Source of the DNA: Thermaerobacter marianensis | GTDB lineage: Bacteria; Bacillota; Sulfobacillia; DYIH01; DYIG01 | NCBI GenBank assembly: GCA_020723725.1 | Contig: DYIG01000029.1 | Span: forward strand, 1,021 to 13,397 | Direction: 5' to 3' | Length of the DNA stretch: 12,377 nucleotides | Part shown: piece by piece, positions 1 through 5,147 of the stretch | Position numbering within the stretch: the first letter of the stretch is position 1 | Layout of the letters: the number at the start of each line of letters is the position of its first letter | Translations under genes and position numbers: made by a program | Notes under the pieces: model-generated | What the model saw: only the letters and a program-made list of their open reading frames with translations | Databases searched by the model: none | Told to the model about the DNA's origin: nothing

Positions 1-335
1 TGGTGGAGTGTACGGGGGATAACATTTTCATAGTTAAGGGCGGCACGCTGATCACCCCCCCTATTCATGTTGGTATACTTGAAGGTATAACGCGGAATAC
101 GGTAATGGACCTGGCACGTCAGCGCGGCATCAGGGTTGAGGAGAGGGTTTTCACCAGGCATGACCTCTTCAATGCGGATGAGTGTTTCCTGACGGGAACG
201 GCTGCCGAAATCATACCCGTGGTGGAATCAGACGGACGCCGCATTGGAACCGGCTTCCCTGGTCCTATCACAACCCAGTTAATCTCTGCATTTCGTGAAT
301 ATGCGAATTCCGAAGGTGTACCAATTTATGACTGA
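1..335 (+). CDS. ilvE: Branched-chain amino acid aminotransferase, C-terminal part (5' truncated by window)
   Basis: PLP-dependent transaminase of fold class IV that makes leucine, isoleucine and valine from their 2-oxo acids with glutamate as amino donor. About the last 110 residues are visible. They carry family-typical blocks: LITPP, then GILEGITRNTV, which corresponds to the phosphate-cradle region of IlvE proteins, then ECFLTGTAAEIIPV followed by the conserved GRRIGTGFPGPIT segment. The reading frame is open to the left edge, so the gene starts outside the window; the GTG at position 3 is an internal codon. It stops with TGA at 333-335, 14 bases before the next gene, so the two are probably co-transcribed. 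The family call is secure. D-amino acid aminotransferase or aminodeoxychorismate lyase relatives are less likely because the TGTAAEI block is characteristic of IlvE. Confidence 0.93.
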   Translation, partial: VECTGDNIFIVKGGTLITPPIHVGILEGITRNTVMDLARQRGIRVEERVFTRHDLFNADECFLTGTAAEIIPVVESDGRRIGTGFPGPITTQLISAFREYANSEGVPIYD

Positions 336-349
336 GAAGGGGTGGGAGA

Positions 350-640
350 ATGACTCTTCATTCCAGAGGCAATGACGACGAGACGAGGATCTGGCAAGGG
401 CGGGGTGCGGAAGGCGCCGGTTCCCCGCGGGAGGTTCTGATCCACGTCTACCATGCGCTGCAAGAGAAGGGTTATAACCCTATCCGGCAAATTGCATCAT
501 TTATCGTTACAGGGGAACCAGCATATATCACCGCACATCAGAATGCCCGCAGTATGATAACCAAACTGGACCGTGATGAGGTCATCGAAGAACTCGTCCG
601 GTATTACCTCGCAAACCAGGCTAATAGCCCTACGGATTAA
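350..640 (+). CDS. IreB family regulatory phosphoprotein (UPF0297/YrzL-like)
   Basis: A 96-residue cytoplasmic protein. The core from about residue 27 (EVLIHVYHALQEKGYNP, then GEPAYITAHQNARSMI, then LDRDEVIEELVRYYL) matches the UPF0297/IreB family. In Enterococcus faecalis, IreB is a small target of the PASTA kinase IreK and influences cephalosporin resistance. The N-terminal DET (residues 10-12) aligns with the short motif holding a phosphorylated threonine in IreB, so Thr12 is a candidate phosphosite by inference. The start is ATG at 350 with an AAGGGGTGG ribosome site. The ten-odd residues between the DET motif and the core are Gly/Ala/Arg-rich and unlike typical members. This family usually sits next to ruvX and alaS; here it lies between ilvE and spoVT, so it may be a second copy. 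Family assignment is firm; function here is inferred. Confidence 0.88.
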   Translation: MTLHSRGNDDETRIWQGRGAEGAGSPREVLIHVYHALQEKGYNPIRQIASFIVTGEPAYITAHQNARSMITKLDRDEVIEELVRYYLANQANSPTD

Positions 641-687
641 TTAACCAGAAAACCTAACCCATCCAGATTATTTCCACCTTCACCCCG

Positions 688-717
688 GAATGAAACAAAC
701 TGGCTGGATGCATACTA
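688..717 (+). promoter_or_regulatory. Predicted sigma-G promoter of spoVT
   Basis: A GAATG element at 688-692 and CATACTA at 711-717 are separated by exactly 18 bases. This matches the published Bacillus sigma-G pattern (gHATR, 18 bases, CATWHTA) at every position. The transcript would start near 724, about 30 bases before the TTG start of spoVT. B. subtilis spoVT is known to be a forespore sigma-G gene, so element and gene identity support each other. No SigA-like element was evident in the same gap. Confidence 0.72.
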
Positions 718-755
718 CATGCGAGTTGTATGAATCTAACCAGGGGTGATACGGC

Positions 756-1313
756 TTGAAGGCAACAGGAATAGTCCGGCGAATCGATGAGCTCGGGCGG
801 ATAGTGATTCCCATCGAGATAAGGCGCACGATGAACATTCGTGAAGGTGATCCCCTTGAGATATTTGTCGACCGCGAAGGGGAAGTGATCCTCAAAAAAT
901 ATTCGGCCATTGCCGAATTGGGTGAGTTTGCTCAGGCTATTGTAGAATCGGTCTTCGAATCCTGCGGTCACCTGACCATGCTTACCGACCGGGATGAGGT
1001 TGTAGCCGTTGCTGGGGGTGCGGCACGGGAATACGTGGGAAAGAGGATAGGCGAGGTCGTCATACGCGCGATGGATGACAGGCAAACCCTTCAGTTTACC
1101 CCTGAGGAACACCGGCACCCTGGTTCAATATTGGGGGACGATTCAGAGAAATGCTTCTTTTCAAGTGAGGTAATTGCCCCTGTTATCGTTGGTGGAGACC
1201 CCCTTGGAACCATAATAGTCGGTACTAAAGAGGCGGGCGTGCCTTTCGGTGAGCTTGAATTAAAGCTGGCTGAAACCGCTGCAGGTTTTCTGTCCAGACA
1301 CATGGAGGAATAA
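756..1313 (+). CDS. spoVT: Stage V sporulation protein T, forespore transcription regulator
   Basis: A 185-residue DNA-binding regulator that tunes late sigma-G-dependent gene expression in the forespore. Residues 1-50 form an AbrB/SpoVT swapped-hairpin DNA-binding domain (KATGIVRRIDELGRIVIPIEIR, with RRTMNIREGDPLEIFVD following). Residues about 55-183 are a GAF-like ligand-binding domain ending in FGELELKLAETAAGFLSRHME. Full length matches the family (about 178-185). The start is TTG at 756, set by AGGGGTGAT at 742-750 with a five-base spacer; the protein then begins MKATGIVRRID as in known SpoVT. It is monocistronic: a sigma-G-type promoter lies upstream and a hairpin terminator follows. 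Its presence implies an endospore-forming Firmicute. AbrB-only paralogues are excluded by the C-terminal domain. Confidence 0.96.
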   Translation: MKATGIVRRIDELGRIVIPIEIRRTMNIREGDPLEIFVDREGEVILKKYSAIAELGEFAQAIVESVFESCGHLTMLTDRDEVVAVAGGAAREYVGKRIGEVVIRAMDDRQTLQFTPEEHRHPGSILGDDSEKCFFSSEVIAPVIVGGDPLGTIIVGTKEAGVPFGELELKLAETAAGFLSRHMEE

Positions 1314-1328
1314 ACAAAAACAAATAGA

Positions 1329-1374
1329 AAAAAGGCCGACCTCGCCCTTTCAAGGAGCGGGCGTCGGCTTTTTT
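1329..1374. terminator. Rho-independent terminator after spoVT, probably bidirectional
   Basis: GCCGAC (1335-1340) pairs with GTCGGC (1363-1368), and inside it GCCC (1344-1347) pairs with GGGC (1359-1362), leaving a small bulge. The stem is followed by TTTTTT (1369-1374) on the plus strand and preceded by an A-run at 1328-1333, which becomes a U-run on the minus strand. It lies between the convergent spoVT and recombinase-like genes and can serve both. Confidence 0.85.
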
Positions 1375-1419
1375 GGGGCTTGTTCAATTTTGGGTGGCAC
1401 TTTATATTTACGGGATGGT

Positions 1420-1950
1420 TCAAATTTGTTGTCCTGCCACCTTTTGCGGGGTATAAACGATGTAGGGAATGTACCGTCTCAGAGCAACCAATGTAGGTAT
1501 GGTCTTGCTCTGTTTAATCAATTCATAGTGCCTCAAGCGCAGGGTATAAGGGCTGACCAATACCCCGGATTCCCTTTGTAAAAAGGAGAATACCCTTTGA
1601 ACCTGAGCCTTTCTCATTGGGTGACCAAGACGTGTAACAAAAAAGCGCTCGCATTGGGCTCGGCGCTCTCTCTTTACGTAATCCACCAGGTCTGGGAGCA
1701 CAGCCTGGGGGAGGGTTGAAGAGATCCTGTCGCTTGCTGTTTTGTTCCAGTAGACCTTCCCGTTAGAAAGGTCAACGTCTTCAAACCTCAAATCGACTAT
1801 GTCCTTCACTGTGCATCCAAAATGGAGAAATAGCTGCAGTATGGCTCTATCTCGTTTGGGGTTAGGGGATAGCAACAGGGTTCTCTGGAGTTTCATGATA
1901 ACTCTTTCATCCAGGGTGTTTTTTGTGTCCTGGCCGTTCTTGTTAGTCAT
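1420..1950 (-). CDS. Degenerate tyrosine-recombinase-like protein
   Basis: A 176-residue protein with the pattern of the C-terminal domain of phage-type tyrosine recombinases. RDRAILQLFLHFGCTVKDIVDLRFEDVDL (residues 33-61) mirrors the helix pair around the first catalytic arginine, and the segment around residues 133-142 (SPYTLRLRHY) mirrors the H-x-x-R box. The first catalytic Arg is Thr47 and the box His is Tyr135; Arg138 remains. A Tyr-rich tail (RYIPYIVYT, 159-167) stands where the nucleophile would be. No N-terminal core-binding domain is present, so it is about half the usual length. The start is ATG at 1950, with AGAGGTG seven bases upstream; an upstream TTG at 1977 lacks a good site. 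Strand exchange activity seems unlikely; a DNA-binding remnant or domesticated regulator is possible. No att sites or other mobile genes were seen. Confidence 0.6.
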   Translation of the reverse strand: MTNKNGQDTKNTLDERVIMKLQRTLLLSPNPKRDRAILQLFLHFGCTVKDIVDLRFEDVDLSNGKVYWNKTASDRISSTLPQAVLPDLVDYVKRERRAQCERFFVTRLGHPMRKAQVQRVFSFLQRESGVLVSPYTLRLRHYELIKQSKTIPTLVALRRYIPYIVYTPQKVAGQQI

Positions 1951-2053
1951 TTCAAAACACCTCTGTTCGTGGATCAATCACAGCATATCTTCCCTCAGGA
2001 CTTCAAAAGGCATTCCGTTCCGGCGCCATGTTCGTTTAGAAGATTGCTGCCAC

Positions 2054-2083
2054 TTGACCAAATACCAAAAACTGGTTTATTAT
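2054..2083 (+). promoter_or_regulatory. Candidate SigA-type promoter for the membrane protein gene at 2116
   Basis: TTGACC (2054-2059) and TATTAT (2078-2083) are 18 bases apart, each one base off the vegetative consensus. This would start transcription near 2090, about 25 bases ahead of the predicted start codon. Confidence 0.5.
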
Positions 2084-2115
2084 TATATGGAAATATTCGG
2101 AAGGCGGTAATGTTT

Positions 2116-2823
2116 ATGACCAGGCCCTGGCTTAAATTGGTTACGCTCGTTTTGTTTTCATCCATAGTCTTAGGAGTCATTTATCAGACAACCAGGAATG
2201 CAACCGAGACCGGCCGCCTAAAGACAAATCAGCCAAAGGCAGACCCGGTTTTAATTGTGATATGGGAGACGAGTAACAGAGGACTCAAAGGGGTACCCAT
2301 CGAGTCCGACTCAGCCTCGGCGGTTCAATTGGATGAAGCGCGACGGGTTTTGACGGTGCCTCAGCCTTCAATGCTGCCGTCAAAGGATGCACGTTTAATG
2401 GTGCTCCATAAGATCGATTCCCTGGATACCGCCCTGTATTCGGGTCTTTTCAGTTTCAAAAGGCTTCCGGCCAGAATCGACATAGGGCGCCCTGTAAGCG
2501 TGTGGGGCATGATGCCTGGCAAGGAAGCCCCGGAGAATGTATTTGATCCGTCGACCCGGTTTGCAGGCGGGTATGCCTTTATAAAAGACATTGACCCGAA
2601 AGGGAATGCCCTGCTTTCTTTTATGGGTGAGGAAGTCACCATAGAGCCCGGTTCTTCATGGGGGATGGGTTGGGCACTCAACGGAAGTGTGCCGGAGGTA
2701 ATACGTGACGAAGGCCAATGGGCAGAAAAAATGGGTCGCCACCTTAAAAACGGCAACCCAATAACTGTTCTAACGTTTATTAACCTTGGGCGCTGGCCTC
2801 AAAACAGGGTACTTCATCGTTGA
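2116..2823 (+). CDS. Hypothetical membrane-anchored extracytoplasmic protein
   Basis: Not recognised. A 235-residue protein with one N-terminal hydrophobic helix (about residues 6-24, after a short basic start), most simply read as a signal anchor placing the rest outside the membrane. The outer part is rich in short beta-prone stretches (PVLIVIWETS 44-53, RPVSVWGMM 125-133) and has a glycine-rich GSSWGMGWALNG (179-190) near the end; no Cys, no repeats, no catalytic motif. AAGGCGGT at 2101-2108 places the start at ATG 2116 (seven-base spacer). ATG 2110 is possible but too close, and the open frame further upstream precedes the candidate promoter. The 3' end overlaps the convergent regulator gene by 44 bases. 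Sporulation or envelope roles are possible given the host, but nothing in the sequence shows this. Confidence 0.65.
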   Translation: MTRPWLKLVTLVLFSSIVLGVIYQTTRNATETGRLKTNQPKADPVLIVIWETSNRGLKGVPIESDSASAVQLDEARRVLTVPQPSMLPSKDARLMVLHKIDSLDTALYSGLFSFKRLPARIDIGRPVSVWGMMPGKEAPENVFDPSTRFAGGYAFIKDIDPKGNALLSFMGEEVTIEPGSSWGMGWALNGSVPEVIRDEGQWAEKMGRHLKNGNPITVLTFINLGRWPQNRVLHR

Positions 2824-3454
2824 CAGCCTCCCCTGATTTCTGGCTGCAGATCTTATACTCGCAACAGGAGTCGCCGTTTGCGAGGCAACGCACCCGTTGC
2901 ATCTTTGTCCCCAACAGCTTTTGGAAAAGCACCAATTCATAGCGGCAGGCCTGCGGGAAGCGCTGGGCAACCCTGGCTATGGTGCAGTTGTGTTCCCGCA
3001 AGAAGAAGTGGTCATCACCCTCACTCCACTCAGCCATGAACCCCCTGTTCTGTTGCAGCCGGGTTAGTTCTTCGACTTTGGACCTGAGGTCCCTGCCCAG
3101 GATATAAGGGGCAAAAGTCTGGTACATATGTTCCATGTGGCGTTCGAAAATGGCATTTACTTTCTCTTTCCCATCGAGTTCAGCCAGTGTTTCCAGGATG
3201 GATATAGCCAAAGACTCATAATTTCGAGGAAACATCTCGTTGCCTTTTTGGGTGAGTGAATAGATATGAGCCGGGCGGCCCATTTTGCCCCGCCTCTTGT
3301 CTTCATGGATCAGGCCTTCTTTATCCAGAACGGTAAGGTGCTGCCTTACCCCCATGGTGCTTATACCTAATTCGGCGCTCAGTTCTTCAACTGTCATGCC
3401 ACCTGATTTCTTAAGCAGCTCCAGTATGTGATGGCGGGTAGGCCCGAATGACAT
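2780..3454 (-). CDS. SufR-like winged-helix regulator with C-terminal Fe-S-type cysteines
   Basis: A 224-residue predicted transcription regulator (COG2345/SufR type). Residues 5-70 are a DeoR/ArsR-like winged helix (TRHHILELLKKSGG, VEELSAELGIS, GVRQHLTVLDKEGLI), with a GRPAHIYSLT wing. The C-terminal half has the SufR-like cysteine region: Cys157 in HNCTIA, Cys170 in FPQACRYEL (12 residues between them), Cys190, and Cys197/198 in GDSCCEYKI. In SufR such cysteines hold an Fe-S cluster that controls DNA binding. The start is ATG 3454 behind AAAGGGGA. It lies downstream of the RuBisCO gene on the same strand, but a terminator separates them and it has its own promoter. No suf genes are in view, so its targets are unknown. 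Exact cluster ligands are inferred. Confidence 0.8.
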   Translation of the reverse strand: MSFGPTRHHILELLKKSGGMTVEELSAELGISTMGVRQHLTVLDKEGLIHEDKRRGKMGRPAHIYSLTQKGNEMFPRNYESLAISILETLAELDGKEKVNAIFERHMEHMYQTFAPYILGRDLRSKVEELTRLQQNRGFMAEWSEGDDHFFLREHNCTIARVAQRFPQACRYELVLFQKLLGTKMQRVRCLANGDSCCEYKICSQKSGEAVNDEVPCFEASAQG

Positions 3455-3496
3455 TGAAATCGATTCCCCTTTTATCGAATTTTTCAGCAGACTGCA

Positions 3497-3524
3497 ATTA
3501 TAAACGAGATTTTACCATAAGCAA
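3497..3524 (-). promoter_or_regulatory. Candidate SigA-type promoter of the SufR-like gene
   Basis: Read on the minus strand, TTGCTT (3524-3519) and a perfect TATAAT (3502-3497) are 16 bases apart. The start would be near 3490, giving a leader of about 35 bases. Within this leader an imperfect inverted repeat (3457-3464 with 3474-3482) brackets the ribosome site and could be an operator or a weak hairpin. Confidence 0.55.
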
Positions 3525-3558
3525 GTTTTTTCATAAAGAAACAAATTTAAATTCCAAG

Positions 3559-3588
3559 AAAAAACAGGCCCCGATTGCCGGGGCCTGT
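3559..3588 (-). terminator. Strong rho-independent terminator of the RuBisCO gene
   Basis: A perfect ten-base stem (3564-3573 with 3579-3588), GC-rich, with a five-base loop, followed on the minus strand by a run of six T (3564-3559). It ends 20 bases past the RuBisCO stop codon and leaves no room for a downstream small-subunit gene in the same transcript. Confidence 0.92.
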
Positions 3589-3607
3589 TCGTTCACCCTT
3601 TTTGTTT

Positions 3608-4927
3608 TTAGAATTCGATGCCTTGCCAGAGATCGAGGGCCGCTTTGAGTTCAGGGCTGTCCTTGGCTGCCTGTTCGAGCGGTATGCCCTGGACGGTGGC
3701 TTCAACCGCGTCGAGGCAGGCCTTGGCGCCACCGCGGCTGCCGCCGGGGTGACCGTGAGCACCGCCACCGAACTGCAAGATAGCGTCCTTGCCGAACGCT
3801 TCGTACAGGAAGGGCACATGACCCGGATGGAGACCGCCGGAGGCCACCGGGAAGGTAGACTTGAGGTGACCCCAGGGCTGATCAAATAGCAAGCCGCCGC
3901 CGGCTTTGGTTGTCTGAGCAGTAAGGGTTTCAATGCGCTCGCCCAGCTCGGTGCGGTTGCCTTCAAGCTTGCCAACGGCGGTGCCGATATGGATGTGATC
4001 CACGCCTACCATCCTGGCGAACTTTGCCATTACTCGGAAATCACAGCCGTGATTCTTCGGGCGTGTGAAGAGGGAGTGGAAGGCGCGATGGCAGTGGATT
4101 GCAAGACCGAGACGCTCGCAGTGGTTGCGCAGGGTCTGGAGCGCGGCGAAGCCGACGGTCAGGAAGTCGATCATAACGAAGCGGCCGCCATTCGCCTTGA
4201 CGAACTCGGCCCGCCGGATCATCTCTTCCGCGTCACCGGCGGTAACGTTGAGGAAATAGCCCTTCTTTTTGCCGGTCTCGGCTTCAGCCCTGTGGACGGC
4301 ATCCAGGACGTAGCGAGCTCGATCGTAAAAGATGGTCCATGTCTGGCTATTGAGGTTTTCATCGTCCTTGGGGGCATCCATGCCGCCAACCAGGGATTCG
4401 TAAGCCACGAGGGCCTGGTGCTTGGGGGACATGCCGAGCTTTGGTTTGATCGTGCCACCGACAAGCGGCCTGTCGTGAATGCCGAGCATATCGCGAACGC
4501 CTTCAATGCCGAAGCCAGGGCCCTTGAAGGTCTCCATCAGCTTGAGGGGAACGCGCATATCCTCCATGCGCAGTTCCGTGGCCGCCTTCATGCCGAAGAC
4601 GTTGCCCAGCACGCTGGAGATGATGTTCGGAACGCTGCCGGCTTCGAAGAGGTCCAGCGGATAGGCAATGTAAGCCATATTGCCATCCAATCTGTAAAAT
4701 TTGGCCTTGAAGTGTTCGAGGTCGACGAACTCTCTGGACCATACCTCGGTCCAGGTGGCGGTTGAGGACTCAGCCGCCACTGCGGCCGCAGCCTCGATGA
4801 GGTCCACATCGGGCCTCGGTGTGACTTTGAACGCGCAAATCAGGTCATCTTCAGCAGGCTCGTAACCGGGGACGTAGTATTCTTTAGCGTATGGATTGAC
4901 TTCTGCCTTGAATGCTGTCTGTGCCAT
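3608..4927 (-). CDS. Ribulose-1,5-bisphosphate carboxylase/oxygenase large chain, form III-like, no small subunit
   Basis: A 439-residue RuBisCO that fixes CO2 onto ribulose 1,5-bisphosphate. Residues matching the spinach active site are present: Glu53, Thr58, Trp59 (E60, T65, W66); Asn109 (N123); Lys161 and Lys163 in GGTIKPKLG; Lys187, Asp189, Glu190 in KDDE (the carbamylated Lys and Mg ligands); His280, Arg281; His313; loop-6 Lys320; Ser363, Gly365; Gly387, Gly388. It is therefore probably an active carboxylase, not a form IV RuBisCO-like protein. Length and the short C-terminus (VQGIPLEQAAKDSPEL) fit form III, while TIKPKLG, ENLNSQ and GTAVGKLEG are form I-like. The motif before Thr58-Trp59 reads ESSTA rather than ESSTG. 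ATG 4927 follows GGGAGTGGG. No small subunit or phosphoribulokinase is nearby, so the pathway (Calvin-type or nucleotide salvage) is open. Confidence 0.95.
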   Translation of the reverse strand: MAQTAFKAEVNPYAKEYYVPGYEPAEDDLICAFKVTPRPDVDLIEAAAAVAAESSTATWTEVWSREFVDLEHFKAKFYRLDGNMAYIAYPLDLFEAGSVPNIISSVLGNVFGMKAATELRMEDMRVPLKLMETFKGPGFGIEGVRDMLGIHDRPLVGGTIKPKLGMSPKHQALVAYESLVGGMDAPKDDENLNSQTWTIFYDRARYVLDAVHRAEAETGKKKGYFLNVTAGDAEEMIRRAEFVKANGGRFVMIDFLTVGFAALQTLRNHCERLGLAIHCHRAFHSLFTRPKNHGCDFRVMAKFARMVGVDHIHIGTAVGKLEGNRTELGERIETLTAQTTKAGGGLLFDQPWGHLKSTFPVASGGLHPGHVPFLYEAFGKDAILQFGGGAHGHPGGSRGGAKACLDAVEATVQGIPLEQAAKDSPELKAALDLWQGIEF

Positions 4928-4972
4928 TCATCCCACTCCCTTTTTCTAAGATTTGTGAGTATTACCCCTCGG

Positions 4973-5044
4973 TGTCAAGTATATTGCCTCTTGGTCTATA
5001 AGTGAAATAAAAATTATTCTTTTAAAACATAAAAACAAATTATA
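4973..5044 (-). promoter_or_regulatory. AT-rich leader and candidate promoter elements of the RuBisCO gene
   Basis: On the minus strand a perfect TATAAT lies at 5044-5039 with no good -35; the -35 position instead falls in a repeat copy (5060-5072). It would give a leader of about 105 bases. A second possibility is a perfect TTGACA at 4978-4973, but no convincing -10 follows it. A TATAAT with a poor -35 overlapped by a repeat would suit an activator-dependent promoter. The choice is not settled by sequence alone. Confidence 0.4.
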
Positions 5045-5059
5045 TATTAAACTATATGG

Positions 5060-5107
5060 CAAAAACAGGAAATACCCTTCCATAAGTAGAATACCAAAAA
5101 CAGGAAA
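5060..5107. repeat. Two direct copies of a 13-base element upstream of the RuBisCO gene
   Basis: CAAAAACAGGAAA occurs at 5060-5072 and again at 5095-5107, identical and 35 bases apart. Relative to the minus-strand TATAAT at 5044-5039 the copies sit near -35 and -70. The second copy extends to AATACCAAAAACAGG (5090-5104), which recurs with one mismatch at 2061-2075. Confidence 0.7.
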
Positions 5108-5147
5108 CCAAAGGGCCTTTTTCACCGGGCCTTTAGGGGGGTTGACT

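Noticed and set aside
654..1118. Open frame on the minus strand across the spoVT promoter and 5' part
   Set aside because: Antisense to a clear SpoVT protein; no ribosome site and no family resemblance.
1420..2110. Possible mobile element around the recombinase-like gene
   Set aside because: No terminal repeats, att-like duplications, tRNA gene or other mobile genes were found nearby, and the protein lacks catalytic residues.
3989..4765. Long open frame on the plus strand (about 258 codons)
   Set aside because: It lies wholly inside the RuBisCO gene on the other strand, has no recognisable protein motif, and follows the third-position bias of the real gene.
5111..5134. Hairpin-like AAAGG/CCTTT upstream of the lipase-like gene, considered as terminator or riboswitch
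   Set aside because: The stem is short with a mismatch, no T-run follows on the plus strand, and no conserved riboswitch core was seen.
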